Shown: positions 17,372 through 27,191, numbered from the stretch's first letter. The stretch is 64,000 nt of DNA from Flavobacterium akiainvivens (GCF_001278115.1 NZ_LIYD01000005.1:3125716-3189715), one strand, 5' to 3'. Notes: generated by a model from the sequence alone, not told the origin. Numbers and translations are program-made.

Positions 17372-18520
17372 ATGCTATTTTCAGAAATTTTAGGCCAGGA
17401 GCATATAAAAAGCCATTTGGCCACCAGTGCCAATAGTGGCCGTATACCCCACGCGCAGCTGTTTATAGGCCCAGAGGGCTGCGGCACACTGCCCATGGCC
17501 ATTGCTTATGCACGTTATGTTTTGTGCGCCAATACCGGCGGCGAAAACACCAACGGCAATGCCGCCTGCAACCTTAAGTTTGAGCACCTGCAACACCCTG
17601 ATTTGCACTTTGTTTTTCCGGTTTCGAGCAACAGCGAGGTAAAAAGCCACCCCGTGAGCGCCAACTTTTTAAAGCACTGGCGCGAGTTTGTTACCCAAAA
17701 CCCATACGGCGGGCTGTTTGACTGGTACAAGAAAATAGACATTGCCAACAAACAGGGCCAGATAGGTGTTGATGAGGCTACCGAGATTGTTAAGGCGCTT
17801 TCGCTTAAGGCGTTTGAGGGAGGGTATAAGATTATGATTATCTGGCAGGCCGATAAAATGAACACTGCCACGGCCAACAAGCTGCTTAAGCTGCTTGAGG
17901 AACCCCCGCAAAAAACGGTATTCCTGCTTATTGCCGAAAGCGAAGACGACATACTGCAAACCATACTGAGCCGCTGCCAGGTGCTGCATTTTAATGCATT
18001 GCCCGAGCAGGTTATTGCCAATGGTTTAGTTTCACGTGAAAAAATAGAGCCCAACGCCGCCATGAAACTGGCACACCAGGCACAGGGCAACTACAACAAA
18101 GCCCTGCACATACTGCATAAGACCGATGACGAACTTCCGTTTGAGGAGTGGTTTGTAATGTGGGTGCGCGCGGCTTTTCGTGCTAAGGGCAACGCCGCCG
18201 CCATACACGACCTGATTGCCTGGAGCGAACAGATTGCCGGCATAGGCCGCGAGGCACAAAAACAGTTCCTTAATTTTTGTATTGATATGTTCCGCCAGGC
18301 CATGCTGCTTAACTACAATGCCAAACAGCTGGTATACATGGAACCTACGGTAGATAAATTCAAACTCGAAAATTTTGCGCCCTTTGTAAACGGTACCAAC
18401 ATAAACGATATTTTTAAAGAACTTAGCGATGCCCTGTATCACATAGAGCGCAACGGCAACGCCAAGATTGTATTAACCGACCTATCGATAAAGCTTACAA
18501 GGCTTATCCACAAAAAATAA
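17372..18520 (+). CDS. holB: DNA polymerase III subunit delta'
   Basis: 382-aa clamp-loader subunit that helps load the beta clamp. The AAA+ fold is visible: FIGPEGCGTLPMAIAYAR near residue 32 replaces a true Walker A (no GKT), as usual in delta', and later NKLLKLLEEPP near 170 and the sensor motif ILSRCQVLHF near 195. The zinc-module cysteines are reduced to a CANTGG...CNLKF pair, as in other Bacteroidota from memory. A parS-like 16-mer (14/16) occurs by chance or design at 18028-18043, and a perfect DnaA-box 9-mer at 18504-18512. DoxX follows after 19 bp. Confidence 0.9.
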   Translation: MLFSEILGQEHIKSHLATSANSGRIPHAQLFIGPEGCGTLPMAIAYARYVLCANTGGENTNGNAACNLKFEHLQHPDLHFVFPVSSNSEVKSHPVSANFLKHWREFVTQNPYGGLFDWYKKIDIANKQGQIGVDEATEIVKALSLKAFEGGYKIMIIWQADKMNTATANKLLKLLEEPPQKTVFLLIAESEDDILQTILSRCQVLHFNALPEQVIANGLVSREKIEPNAAMKLAHQAQGNYNKALHILHKTDDELPFEEWFVMWVRAAFRAKGNAAAIHDLIAWSEQIAGIGREAQKQFLNFCIDMFRQAMLLNYNAKQLVYMEPTVDKFKLENFAPFVNGTNINDIFKELSDALYHIERNGNAKIVLTDLSIKLTRLIHKK

Positions 18521-18539
18521 ACATCACTAAAACAAGTAT

Positions 18540-18929
18540 ATGGAAACACAATTACACCCTGCAATAATTATTACCCTGGCGTTTTTTGCCATAACTTTTA
18601 TTCAGTCGGGCTACGACAAAATAAACGACTGGAAGGGCAACCTGGGCTGGCTTAAAGGCCACTTTGCCAATACCATAATTAAAAACGCAGTACCGCAATC
18701 GCTGGCGCTTATACTGGTTTTAGAAATACTGGCGGGTGCGTTTTCGGTAATTGGCATTATAAAACTGCTCATGGGCGAAGGCACCGCTTTTGCCGAAATA
18801 GCCGGTATTGCAAGCGCCATAACCCTGCTGTTTTTATTGCTGGGCCAGCGCCTGGCTAAAGATTATGACGGCGCCCGCACTATTGTAATTTACTTTATAC
18901 CGGCCATACTGCTGCTTACGTGGGTGTAA
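18540..18929 (+). CDS. DoxX family membrane protein
   Basis: 129-aa membrane protein with four hydrophobic helices (about 8-25, 50-72, 78-98, 108-127), typical size of the DoxX family. The motif FIQSGYDKINDWKGN near residue 20 matches the first loop of the family. Function uncertain; DoxX proteins have been linked to quinone or sulfur redox. It probably forms an operon with holB (19-bp gap). Confidence 0.78.
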   Translation: METQLHPAIIITLAFFAITFIQSGYDKINDWKGNLGWLKGHFANTIIKNAVPQSLALILVLEILAGAFSVIGIIKLLMGEGTAFAEIAGIASAITLLFLLLGQRLAKDYDGARTIVIYFIPAILLLTWV

Positions 18930-19019
18930 TTATTTTTTTGAATAAACAATTTTTATAAAAATCAAATATATCATCAGCTTTAAAGTATTTTTATAAAAAA
19001 CTAATTAACCTAAAATTAC

Positions 19020-21206
19020 ATGAAAACTCCTTTATCCTTAATCCGAAGCTTTAGCTTTGCGGTGTGTTTGTTTACCAGCCTGTTTGCCGGGGCACAAACC
19101 CTTATGGTAGACCCCGATTTTAACGCTTCGGGCGCCGGCCCGGCCGGCGGCGACGTGCTTGTATCGTTAATACAGCCTGATGGCAAGATACTTATAGGGG
19201 GTAAATTTACTTCTTACAACGGTATAGCCAGGAAAGGGATAGCACGGCTAAATGCTGATGGCTCGCTTGACACCGACTTTGACCCGGGAACAGGGGTACT
19301 GCCTAACGCAGCATTTATAAAAACAATAGCCCTTACAGCCGAAAATAAAATTATGATAGGCGGCAGCTTTACCTCTTACAACGGAACCGGCAAGAGTAGT
19401 ATATGCAGGCTTAACAGCGATGGCTCTCTGGACAATTCTTTTGTACTCGCTACCCAGGTAAATATGTATACAAATTATGGCACCCCTGCTATTAGCTATA
19501 TAAACATCCGTCCAAATGGGCATTTATGGATTACAGGCTGTATTTCTGTGCCTTCTTATTTTGAAGCAGCTGGCCTTAATTTTGTAGAATTATTGGCCGA
19601 TGGAGAGTTTGTTGAGGCAAATTATGAAACCTACTTTAATGTATCTGATTTTCAACTCACCCAACCTCCATTTTTTGTGAAGGCCCTTTCAAATGGCATG
19701 AAAATGTTTGGTGGTGAAATGGGTAATAATGGCGTTTATTGGTTTTATTTTGGATTATTGTTTCATGGAAACGGGTTTCAAAGCAACACACCGGTTAACA
19801 ACCCAATGAGGGGGGTGTATTATGATGCCATAGAACTGCCTGGTAATAAAATTTTAGCAGTAGGACGGTATGAAGAGTATTTTGAACCTGATTCAGGCCC
19901 CAAGCAAAACCCTATAATACGCATTAACCTTGATGACTTAAGCCTTGATGAAAGCTTTAATGTGAGCTATATGTATGGCACGGGCATAGACCCCCTGTAT
20001 ATTAAAAGGATATTGCCTATGGGCAACAAATTTTTAGCTGCGGGAAAAATAAATACTTACGCAGAGTCGTTTGGTGGGGCCAGCACACCACTGCATAATA
20101 TTTATATGATAAATGAAGACGGCACATTATATACAGATTTTGATGCTGGAACCGGCACTAATGGAGCCATACTTTATATGGAGCCTACAAATGAAGGTAA
20201 ACTTATAACCATGGGAGCTTTTACAGATTTTAATGGTACTGCGGTACCCGGTTTTATGCGCCTTATCCTTACCCCGCCTGCCAATAGCACACTATCAATA
20301 TGCCCAGGTTCAACTGTAAATGATTATGCCAATGCCGGAACTGGTCAGCGCTGGTACACATTGGCCGAAGGCGGTTCACCCCTGGCCCCGTCGTCAGAAT
20401 TTACACCCGGCATTTATTATGTTTCTAACGTTTTGGGAGATTATGAGAGCACGCGTACAGAAATTACCGTATCTTACATTTTAGCAGGCACACCCGAGGC
20501 AGACAACCAAACACTTTATGGGTTTGCAGATGTAGCTGATTTACAGGCTACAGGAACAAACCTGCAATGGTATGCCGCTGCAACAGGTGGCGAAGCCCTT
20601 GAAGATGAAACACTATTAAATAGTGGCATCTATTATGTTTCGCAAACTATCGATAACTGTGAAGGTGATCGCCTTGCTGTTGAAGTAACGGTTTTGCCGG
20701 TTCCGGTTCCGGGAGGCGAAACAGAACAAACTATTACTATACCTGCTGGTGAAACACCCACTATTGAAGACCTTGAAATAGAAACTATTGAGAATGCTAT
20801 AGTTAGCTGGTATGCTACTGCTGAAGACGCTGCCGCCGGCACAAACCAGCTTCCTCCCGGAACTGAACTTGAAAGTGGCGAAACTTACTATGCAACACAA
20901 ACTGTTAATGGGCAAACCAGTTCTGGATATATTTCGATTTTAGCTCTCCTTATACTAGATACAACGGAATTTAAAAATGATAACATTACTTATTATCCAA
21001 ATCCTGTTTCCGATATACTAAATATTAAACATAAAAACATTATAAGCCGTGTTGAAGCTTATGACGTAAGTGGTAAACAGGTGCTAAGCCATGAAACAGC
21101 CGATACTACCCTTGCTCTTAACCTCTCTGCATTACAGGCAGGCAGTTACATTATAAAAATTACAACTCCTGCCAACACCCAAAGTTTGCTGATACTAAAG
21201 CAATAA
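19020..21206 (+). CDS. T9SS cargo protein with delta-60 repeats and Ig-like domains
   Basis: 728-aa secreted or surface protein. Signal peptide about 1-25. Residues about 30-420 contain several delta-60-type beta-propeller-like repeats of the form PDGKILIGGKFTSYNG followed by IARLNADGSLDTDFDPG. Residues about 425-640 hold Ig-like (Ig_7-type) repeats with WYTLAEGGSPL and WYAAATGGEAL. The C-terminal 75 residues are a type A sorting domain (YYPNPVSDILNI ... VEAYDVSGKQVL ... LQAGSYIIKI), which directs export through T9SS. The central part (about 200-330) is more divergent. A strong terminator follows. Ligand or substrate unknown. Confidence 0.88.
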   Translation: MKTPLSLIRSFSFAVCLFTSLFAGAQTLMVDPDFNASGAGPAGGDVLVSLIQPDGKILIGGKFTSYNGIARKGIARLNADGSLDTDFDPGTGVLPNAAFIKTIALTAENKIMIGGSFTSYNGTGKSSICRLNSDGSLDNSFVLATQVNMYTNYGTPAISYINIRPNGHLWITGCISVPSYFEAAGLNFVELLADGEFVEANYETYFNVSDFQLTQPPFFVKALSNGMKMFGGEMGNNGVYWFYFGLLFHGNGFQSNTPVNNPMRGVYYDAIELPGNKILAVGRYEEYFEPDSGPKQNPIIRINLDDLSLDESFNVSYMYGTGIDPLYIKRILPMGNKFLAAGKINTYAESFGGASTPLHNIYMINEDGTLYTDFDAGTGTNGAILYMEPTNEGKLITMGAFTDFNGTAVPGFMRLILTPPANSTLSICPGSTVNDYANAGTGQRWYTLAEGGSPLAPSSEFTPGIYYVSNVLGDYESTRTEITVSYILAGTPEADNQTLYGFADVADLQATGTNLQWYAAATGGEALEDETLLNSGIYYVSQTIDNCEGDRLAVEVTVLPVPVPGGETEQTITIPAGETPTIEDLEIETIENAIVSWYATAEDAAAGTNQLPPGTELESGETYYATQTVNGQTSSGYISILALLILDTTEFKNDNITYYPNPVSDILNIKHKNIISRVEAYDVSGKQVLSHETADTTLALNLSALQAGSYIIKITTPANTQSLLILKQ

Positions 21207-21211
21207 GTTAA

Positions 21212-21258
21212 CATAAAAATATAATGGCTGTCTTAACAACAGCCATTATATTTTTATG
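21212..21258 (+). terminator. Intrinsic terminator, 20-bp perfect stem
   Basis: Arms 21212-21231 and 21239-21258 are perfect reverse complements with a 7-nt loop; the stem ends in T-rich sequence. It separates the two T9SS cargo genes. Confidence 0.92.
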
Positions 21259-21362
21259 CCTTAAAAGGATTTTCAAAAAACATTGTAAAAAATGGCTATT
21301 CCCTAATATCATAACCCTTTTTTGCCCAACTTTGTAGTACTATAAAAACAACCTAATCGCTT

Positions 21363-23588
21363 ATGAAAAAAATTACCCCCGTTATCAACATTGCGGGCAA
21401 TCGTGCCGCGGCATTGCTCCTGCTGGCCGGGTCGCTGTTTTTTGCAACAGAAACCTCTGCCCAAACCAAGCGTTTTGTTAAGCCTGCACCCGCAGGTACT
21501 GCCGATGGTTCCAGCTGGGACAATGCGTCTAACGACATCCAGCTTATGATTAATAACTCGGTTAAAGGCGATACCATTTGGGTAGCCGGAGGCACTTACA
21601 AGCCCAACCGAAAGGCCAGCGATGTAACCGTTATTACGCCTAATGACCGCGATAATGCCTTTGTGCTTAAAGACAGTGTACAGGTGTATGGCGGCTTTGC
21701 AGGTACCGAAATAACCCTGTCGCAACGCGACCTGGGCATAACGGCAAATGCCAGTATATTAAGCGCCGATTTTAACGGAGACGATGCATTTGAGTTTAGC
21801 GGAGACACACTTAACATTGCAAACAATGCCGAAAATGCCTACCACGTTATTGTTACCGTAGCATGGGATGAAGACCCTATAAACAGTGCTACACGCCTTG
21901 ATGGTTTTACCATTACCGGGGGTAATGCTAACGACCCTGCCTTTAGTTTCAGCATTGTGTATGAATATGATATATACCGCTATGCCGGTGGCGGCATTAT
22001 AAACCGCAACTCAAGCGCACCTACTTATGCCAACCTTATTATAACCGGCAATTATGCCGTTTATGGCGGGGGTGCCTACAACCGTTACCTATCTGATGCA
22101 ACATACAACAATGTGGTTTTTAACCAAAATGTGGCACAGCTGGGCGGTGGTGTTTACAACTGGGAAACCGTAGAACCCGGTTTTAGCGGCGTAACCATAA
22201 GCAATAACAGGGCAGATGCCGGTGCCGGCGTTTATAACCTTACGGGCAGTAACCCCAGCTTTACAGACTGTACCATATCGGGCAACTTTGCAACCGTGGG
22301 CGGCGGCGGCGGTGTGTTTAGCAACAACTCATTACCTGTTTTTAACGAAGTAAGCATTACCGGAAACAGCGCAGCTACAAACGGTGGCGGCCTGTATAAT
22401 ACTACAAATGCGTCTGTTATTATTACAAACTCAGATATTGCTGATAATACAGCAGCTACCGGTGGGGGTATTTTTGCAGATGGAAACAGCAACGTTTCGC
22501 TTACAGATGTAAATATCTTAGAAAACCAGGCTGTAGACGGCAACGGCGGCGGCTTTTATAACTACCAGTCGGTTCCGGTTTTAAACGGTGTAAACTTTAG
22601 CAACAATAGCGCCACAGGAGTGGGCGGCGGCATGGCCAACTGGACCGGCGGAGATGCACTGGTTACAGGTTCTGTATTCTCTGAAAATACTGCACCAGGT
22701 GGCGGTGGCGTATTTAACTTTAACGGTGCAAACCCGGTGTTTACCAATGTTGAATTTTTAAGCAATACCGCAACCGATGGCAATGGCGGCGGTGTACAAA
22801 ACAGGCAAAACGTAAGCCCGGTATTTACTAACTGCCTTTTTGCCGGCAACACGGCTAACTACGGCGGTGGTATTTATAATTTTGACAACGCAGTACCGGT
22901 ACTTACAAACACAACCATTTCGGCAAACGAGGCTACCATACACGGCGGCGGCTTAGCAAGCGACGGCTCTTCTCCTATTGTGCGTAATTCAATAATTTAT
23001 GGCAATACCGCAAGCGAAGAAGTAAGCCACGAGGTATTTAACTTTAACAACGCCATACCGGTTTATACCTACAGCCTTATAGGCGGCACAGCTGAAACCT
23101 GGGAATATACCGGAACAGATGGCGGAAACAACGTGCAGGGCGACCCGCTTTTTGCAGATGCAGCAGCAGGCAATTTTGCCCTTACCGCACAAAGCCCGGC
23201 CCGCAATACTGGTAACAATACCTACTTTGATGCCGGACAAACACCTGACCTTACTACCATTATAACCGATCTTGCCGGTAACCCCCGCATTTATAACAAC
23301 AGTATTGTAGACATGGGTGCTTATGAGCTTCAGCAAACTGTGGGTCTACAGGATTTTTCAGCACTACAGGTTCTGGCATACCCTAACCCGGTGGGCAGTG
23401 TACTTACCCTTTCTGCGGGGCAGGAAATTACAAGCGTAGCCGTTTACAACATGCTGGGCCAGCAGGTTAGCGCCACGTGGAACAGCACAAACAACACCCT
23501 GAACATGGCGGCGTTACAGGCCGGCAACTATGTGGTTAAGGCTACCATAGGCAAAGCAACAGGCAGCGTATTAGTGGTAAAGAAATAA
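21363..23588 (+). CDS. T9SS cargo protein, right-handed beta-helix with choice-of-anchor Q domain
   Basis: 741-aa secreted protein. Signal peptide about 1-33. A short N-terminal module starts KRFVKPAPAGTADGSSWDNAS, typical of Pmp-like proteins. Residues about 180-560 are a parallel beta-helix of polymorphic outer-membrane repeats with recurring GGG(I/V)xN and turns such as SGNFATVGGGGGVFSNN. Then comes a choice-of-anchor Q segment (NNVQGDPLFAD ... MGAYEL) near 590-655. The last 75 residues are a type A sorting domain (AYPNPVGSVLTL ... VAVYNMLGQQV ... LQAGNYVVKA). Probably surface-exposed or released; adhesive or glycan-degrading roles are both possible. Confidence 0.9.
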   Translation: MKKITPVINIAGNRAAALLLLAGSLFFATETSAQTKRFVKPAPAGTADGSSWDNASNDIQLMINNSVKGDTIWVAGGTYKPNRKASDVTVITPNDRDNAFVLKDSVQVYGGFAGTEITLSQRDLGITANASILSADFNGDDAFEFSGDTLNIANNAENAYHVIVTVAWDEDPINSATRLDGFTITGGNANDPAFSFSIVYEYDIYRYAGGGIINRNSSAPTYANLIITGNYAVYGGGAYNRYLSDATYNNVVFNQNVAQLGGGVYNWETVEPGFSGVTISNNRADAGAGVYNLTGSNPSFTDCTISGNFATVGGGGGVFSNNSLPVFNEVSITGNSAATNGGGLYNTTNASVIITNSDIADNTAATGGGIFADGNSNVSLTDVNILENQAVDGNGGGFYNYQSVPVLNGVNFSNNSATGVGGGMANWTGGDALVTGSVFSENTAPGGGGVFNFNGANPVFTNVEFLSNTATDGNGGGVQNRQNVSPVFTNCLFAGNTANYGGGIYNFDNAVPVLTNTTISANEATIHGGGLASDGSSPIVRNSIIYGNTASEEVSHEVFNFNNAIPVYTYSLIGGTAETWEYTGTDGGNNVQGDPLFADAAAGNFALTAQSPARNTGNNTYFDAGQTPDLTTIITDLAGNPRIYNNSIVDMGAYELQQTVGLQDFSALQVLAYPNPVGSVLTLSAGQEITSVAVYNMLGQQVSATWNSTNNTLNMAALQAGNYVVKATIGKATGSVLVVKK

Positions 23589-23607
23589 TATAACATTACA
23601 AATACAG

Positions 23608-23640
23608 AAAAGGCAGCTCACATAAGAGCTGCCTTTTTTA
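23608..23640 (+). terminator. Intrinsic terminator after the beta-helix protein gene
   Basis: Stem 23608-23619 with 23626-23637, 6-nt loop, followed by a T run. Confidence 0.92.
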
Positions 23641-23740
23641 TTATATTAGGTTTGTCATTGCTTGTTAGTTCGGATAAAGCTTATGCACTGATAGAATAGC
23701 TTGTGGTAAACGTGTACATTAATTGTATCCTCATAAAGAA

Positions 23741-23776
23741 ATTCCTTCACTCCGCCGCGCTTCGGTCAGAATGACA
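23741..23776 (+). repeat. Dispersed intergenic repeat (ACTCCG...GAATGACA type)
   Basis: A 36-bp element ending in AGAATGACA, related to copies at 55240-55276 and more distantly to other elements ending in TGACA in this window. Confidence 0.5.
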
Positions 23777-23787
23777 AACTATCCTTT

Positions 23788-26064
23788 TTATTCCGCAATG
23801 CTGGCTTTGTACAGCCTCAATTCGCCAAAAGTAAAAGCATCGCCCAGCTTTTCTTTCATCTGCGTAAGCGTTTCATCTTTAAAATCTTTAAATGCGGCCT
23901 TTAGCGCCCTTATTTTGTCTTCGGGCATAATATCGCCCAACTGCACCTTTCCGTCTTCTATAAGCTTCGCAAAATGGCTCTGTATGGTGGTTTCGGTAAG
24001 CTTGCGGTGTGCGGCAATCTCTTTTATGGTCATTTGCTGCTGGTACAGTTCAAAAGTTTCGGTAAGGGTAGATTTTTTTGGTTCCTTCTTAACCTTGTTT
24101 TTTGGTGTATAACGCTCATACTCCTCGCCTTCTTCCTCAATAATGCTTACCGGGTTAAGTTTCATTATTTCTTTAATGGCGGCGATTTTCTTAGACTTAT
24201 ACTCCTGTATTTCAGGGCTTATAAGGGTTTCACGGCTCACCGTCTGGCCACTTTGCACTACCTCCATAAGGCGTTTACTTTTCATAAGCCTGAGCAGGGA
24301 GTTAGTTTGAAGTTCTTCAAGGTCAGACAGTTCATCAAAATAAGCCCTGGCACGTTTCAGGCGTTTTACCTCCTCTATCTTGGTATAGAGGCTGGTGGCC
24401 AGCGCATCCATAAATGGAAAGAAATAATTAACCGCGGCCACTACCCTTTCGTTAATAAAAGCCAAATCAGGTTCAGGCTGGGTAAAAAGGCGTTGCAACT
24501 GTGCCACAAATTTTTGCGAGGCGTCTATAATGCTGTAAATACGGTCTTCCTGCTGGTGCGCCCACTGGCGGTGCGGTGCCTTGACCGATTTTTCGCCCTC
24601 GCCCAGGTAGCTCATTTTATGTTTTTGCCATTCTTCGGCCAGGCGGTTCCAGTTAAAGCTGTCTTTAAGGAAGTTAGCCGTAAACAGCAGCGTTTCGTCT
24701 TTAAGCGACTGCTCCAGCTGGTTGTCTTCGGCGCGGCGTTTGGCGTATTCCATCACTTCCTCATCGTTACTAATGCCGTTCATACGCATCGGAGAAAGCA
24801 AAATAAGCCCCTCTAACGAACGCAAACGGCTCAGGGCAACATAGGCCTGTCCCGGCATAAAAACGTGCGATACATCAAGTACAGCTTTGTCAAACGTTAA
24901 TCCCTGGCTCTTGTGCACGGTTATGGCCCATGCTAAACGCAGCGGATAGTGTACAAACGTACCCAGAACCTCCTCCTCTATCTCCTTGGTGGTATCGTTT
25001 ACGGTGTACTTTACGTTTTCCCACTCGTATTTTTCAGCTTCAATAGTAACGTTCTCTTCAGGGAAATGCACCAGTATCTCGCCGTCTCCCAGCGACTTAA
25101 TAATCCCAATCTTTCCGTTAAAATATTTCTTTTCGGGCGAAAGGTCGTTTTTAATAAACATAACCTGTGCGCCTACTTTGAGTTTCAGCGCCGGGTCTAC
25201 CGGGTAAATCTTCTCCGGGAAATCACCCACAATATCAGGCATAAACACGTGCTCCTTACCTTTCAGCTCTGTGAGCGATGTGGCATTCATAGAATCTGCC
25301 TTGTGGTTGTGCGTGGTAAGGGTAATGTAGCCGGGATTTTTACTCAGGTCAAAACCGGGCTGTACAAACTCGTTCAACACCTTGAGGTCGTTATTGGTTA
25401 TAACGTTGTTTCTCAGGTTGTTGAGCACGCCTATAAAGCGGTCGTCTTTCTGGCGGTAAATCTTGTCGAGTTCAATATATACCGGCGGGTTTTGCTGCAC
25501 CACATGGCTGTGAAAGAAAAACTTGCCACGGTAATACTGCTGTAAAACATTCCACTCGTCATTACGCACTACGGGCGGCAATTGCAGCAGGTCGCCTATA
25601 TAGAGCACCTGCACCCCACCGTAGGGAATTTGCCTGCGGCGCACGGTACGCAGCATGTAGTCTATGGCATCAAGCAGGTCGGCGCGCAACATACTTACCT
25701 CGTCTATAACCAGCAGTTCCAGGTTTTGGATAACAGCTTTTTTTTCACCTCGTAGCATAAAATGCCTGACAAGGGTGTCTTTGGTTTCAAAACGCACAGT
25801 ATCAGACAGGTGTGGTGGCTGGCCGTGTACCGGTAAAAAGCCGCCAAAAGGCAGCTGGAACATACTGTGTATGGTTACTCCCCCAGCGTTGAGTGCAGCA
25901 ATGCCCGTAGGTGCCACTACAGCCACATTTTTATGCGTTGTGCGGATAATTTCGCGCAGCAGCGTGGTTTTACCCGTGCCGGCTTTTCCGGTAAGGAATA
26001 CCGATCGGCTGGTTTGGTTTATAAAACGTAAGGCATATTGTGCTGCTGCTGAAAAGTCCTGCAT
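23788..26064 (-). CDS. Pif1/RecD2-like helicase with C-terminal helix-turn-helix
   Basis: 758-aa SF1 helicase. Walker A FLTGKAGTGKTTLL is near residue 23, then VVAPTGIAALNAGG (motif Ia), VIDEVSML near 115 (Walker B, motif II) and GDLLQLPPVV (motif III). The C-terminal helicase motif WAITVHKSQGLTFDKAVLDV...ALSRLRSLEGLIL is near 375-420. Residues about 440-650 are charged and helical. Near 690-735 the sequence TIKEIAAHRKLTETTIQSHFAKL is a helix-turn-helix of the HTH_40 type that occurs at the end of some RecQ and Pif1-like proteins. Likely a DNA repair or replication helicase. Transcribed alone. Confidence 0.88.
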   Translation of the reverse strand: MQDFSAAAQYALRFINQTSRSVFLTGKAGTGKTTLLREIIRTTHKNVAVVAPTGIAALNAGGVTIHSMFQLPFGGFLPVHGQPPHLSDTVRFETKDTLVRHFMLRGEKKAVIQNLELLVIDEVSMLRADLLDAIDYMLRTVRRRQIPYGGVQVLYIGDLLQLPPVVRNDEWNVLQQYYRGKFFFHSHVVQQNPPVYIELDKIYRQKDDRFIGVLNNLRNNVITNNDLKVLNEFVQPGFDLSKNPGYITLTTHNHKADSMNATSLTELKGKEHVFMPDIVGDFPEKIYPVDPALKLKVGAQVMFIKNDLSPEKKYFNGKIGIIKSLGDGEILVHFPEENVTIEAEKYEWENVKYTVNDTTKEIEEEVLGTFVHYPLRLAWAITVHKSQGLTFDKAVLDVSHVFMPGQAYVALSRLRSLEGLILLSPMRMNGISNDEEVMEYAKRRAEDNQLEQSLKDETLLFTANFLKDSFNWNRLAEEWQKHKMSYLGEGEKSVKAPHRQWAHQQEDRIYSIIDASQKFVAQLQRLFTQPEPDLAFINERVVAAVNYFFPFMDALATSLYTKIEEVKRLKRARAYFDELSDLEELQTNSLLRLMKSKRLMEVVQSGQTVSRETLISPEIQEYKSKKIAAIKEIMKLNPVSIIEEEGEEYERYTPKNKVKKEPKKSTLTETFELYQQQMTIKEIAAHRKLTETTIQSHFAKLIEDGKVQLGDIMPEDKIRALKAAFKDFKDETLTQMKEKLGDAFTFGELRLYKASIAE

Positions 26065-26129
26065 GTGAGGGTTTTAAAATTTTCGTTAAATGTAGTATTT
26101 TTTTCTTACAAACTAAAAAGGGTTTGCAA

Positions 26130-26153
26130 AAAAATACCCCCGCTTGGCGGGGG
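26130..26153 (-). terminator. Intrinsic terminator after the OmpH-like gene
   Basis: Reading the minus strand, a 7-bp C/G stem with a CAA loop (26137-26153) is followed by T-A-T7. It stands 9 bp after the stop codon of the OmpH-like gene. Confidence 0.9.
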
Positions 26154-26161
26154 CATAAATA

Positions 26162-26740
26162 TTATTTTTTCTTCTCTTCCTTAGCGGGCTCAGCCGGCCT
26201 GGTTGATTTGTAGTTGTCGTTTAGTTCCTTAAGTATCTGGTCTGTAATATTATAGCCATCTTTAGCATATATTATAGACGATACATCAGATGTAGAGTAG
26301 ATATAATCATACCCGTTTTTCTTGCCATATGCCTCAATGTGCTTCTTGATTTTTTTAGAAACGCTGTCGTTTTGTGCCAGCACTTCATCCTGCATTTGCT
26401 TGCCAAGGGTTTGCTGTTCGGCAGCTATATCCTGCTCACGTTTTTGCAGTTCCTGGCCTTTAAGCTGGCTCCATTGCGGGCCTTTAGAAGCCGAAAGCTG
26501 CTGAGCCTCAGCATAATCAAGTTTCCACTGTTGCGCTTTCTGTGCAAGGCCACGGCCAAGCTCTTCCTGCTTTATTTTAAGTTTGCTTTCAAGGTCTTTA
26601 AATTCTTCGTAGTCTTCAGATATTTTCTGGATATCTACATAAGCCGTTTTAAAACCGGCAGACGCAGCAGTCTTGCCTTCTTCTTTATTGCACGAAAACA
26701 TAACAAGTGCCGCAGCGGCCATCAAAAACATTTTTTTCAT
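26162..26740 (-). CDS. OmpH/Skp-like lipoprotein
   Basis: 192 aa with a lipoprotein signal (lipobox VMFSC, Cys17) and a Skp/OmpH-like body: the N-terminal strand AYVDIQKISEDYEEFKDLE, a long coiled-coil hairpin about 45-125 rich in Gln, Glu and Lys, and the closing strand NGYDYIYSTSDVSSIIYAKDG, with ITDQILKELN after it. Skp is a periplasmic chaperone for outer-membrane proteins. Lipidation would tether this one to a membrane, which is common among Bacteroidota homologues. The C-terminal tail is Lys/Glu-rich. Confidence 0.82.
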   Translation of the reverse strand: MKKMFLMAAAALVMFSCNKEEGKTAASAGFKTAYVDIQKISEDYEEFKDLESKLKIKQEELGRGLAQKAQQWKLDYAEAQQLSASKGPQWSQLKGQELQKREQDIAAEQQTLGKQMQDEVLAQNDSVSKKIKKHIEAYGKKNGYDYIYSTSDVSSIIYAKDGYNITDQILKELNDNYKSTRPAEPAKEEKKK

Positions 26741-26862
26741 TTTGGTAATGAGGTTTTAAAAAATTTTGGTAAAAATAGAAATTTATATTGATTAATGCGT
26801 TTTTTTATTTTTTCGTTAAGAGGTTATATAAATTGGGCATGAGTAAAAATTGTCCTGATTTA

Positions 26863-27020
26863 AGATCGCTTCGTTCCTCGCGATGACAAACCGGCCTTCG
26901 ACACGCTCAGGGTGACTAGCCTGAATTTAACACCTCCAAAGATTGCTTTGTTCCTTGCGATGACGTTGATCATAAATTACCGAATATTTTGGTCTGTCAT
27001 CGGGAGGAACGAAGCGATGT
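26863..27020. repeat. Cluster of dispersed intergenic elements in a 450-bp gene-free spacer
   Basis: The spacer 26741-27191 holds no gene. It contains direct copies of a GCTTCGTTCCTCGCGATGAC-like element at 26863-26890 and 26941-26964, an inverted copy at 26995-27020, and a CCTTCGACACGCTCAGGGTG-type element at 26894-26917. Related copies lie at 42588-42617 and 49131-49162, and 42672-42696 and 47535-47558 for the second type. Several A/T-flanked small hairpins follow at 27085-27160. Confidence 0.75.
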
Positions 27021-27162
27021 ACTTATAAAAACGCCATTTTTCTCACTATAAATTTTCTTTATTAAAAATAGCAACCATTATAAGCAATTTCTTTAAAAAG
27101 CGGCTTTAAATAAAGCGTTTTAAGCCGTTTTCTAAAAAAGCCAACCCAACGGCACGTTTTAA

Positions 27163-27188
27163 AGCAAAAAAGCGCCGTAAAAGCGCTT
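27163..27188 (-). terminator. Intrinsic terminator of the mnmG operon
   Basis: On the minus strand an AAGCGC/GCGCTT stem with a 7-nt loop (27170-27188) is followed by TTTTTTG. It lies directly after the methyltransferase stop. Confidence 0.8.
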
Positions 27189-27191
27189 ATT

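Noticed and set aside
18028..18043. parS-like 14/16 site inside holB
   Set aside because: Two mismatches and 10 kb from the cluster; it may be a chance match in coding DNA, so it was not counted as parS.
18504..18512. Perfect DnaA box TTATCCACA at the 3' end of holB
   Set aside because: Single box in coding sequence with no others near it; expected by chance in 64 kb.
23468..23483. CACGTGGAACA half of a parS-like site in the beta-helix protein gene
   Set aside because: The other half does not match (about 13/16) and it lies in coding sequence alone.
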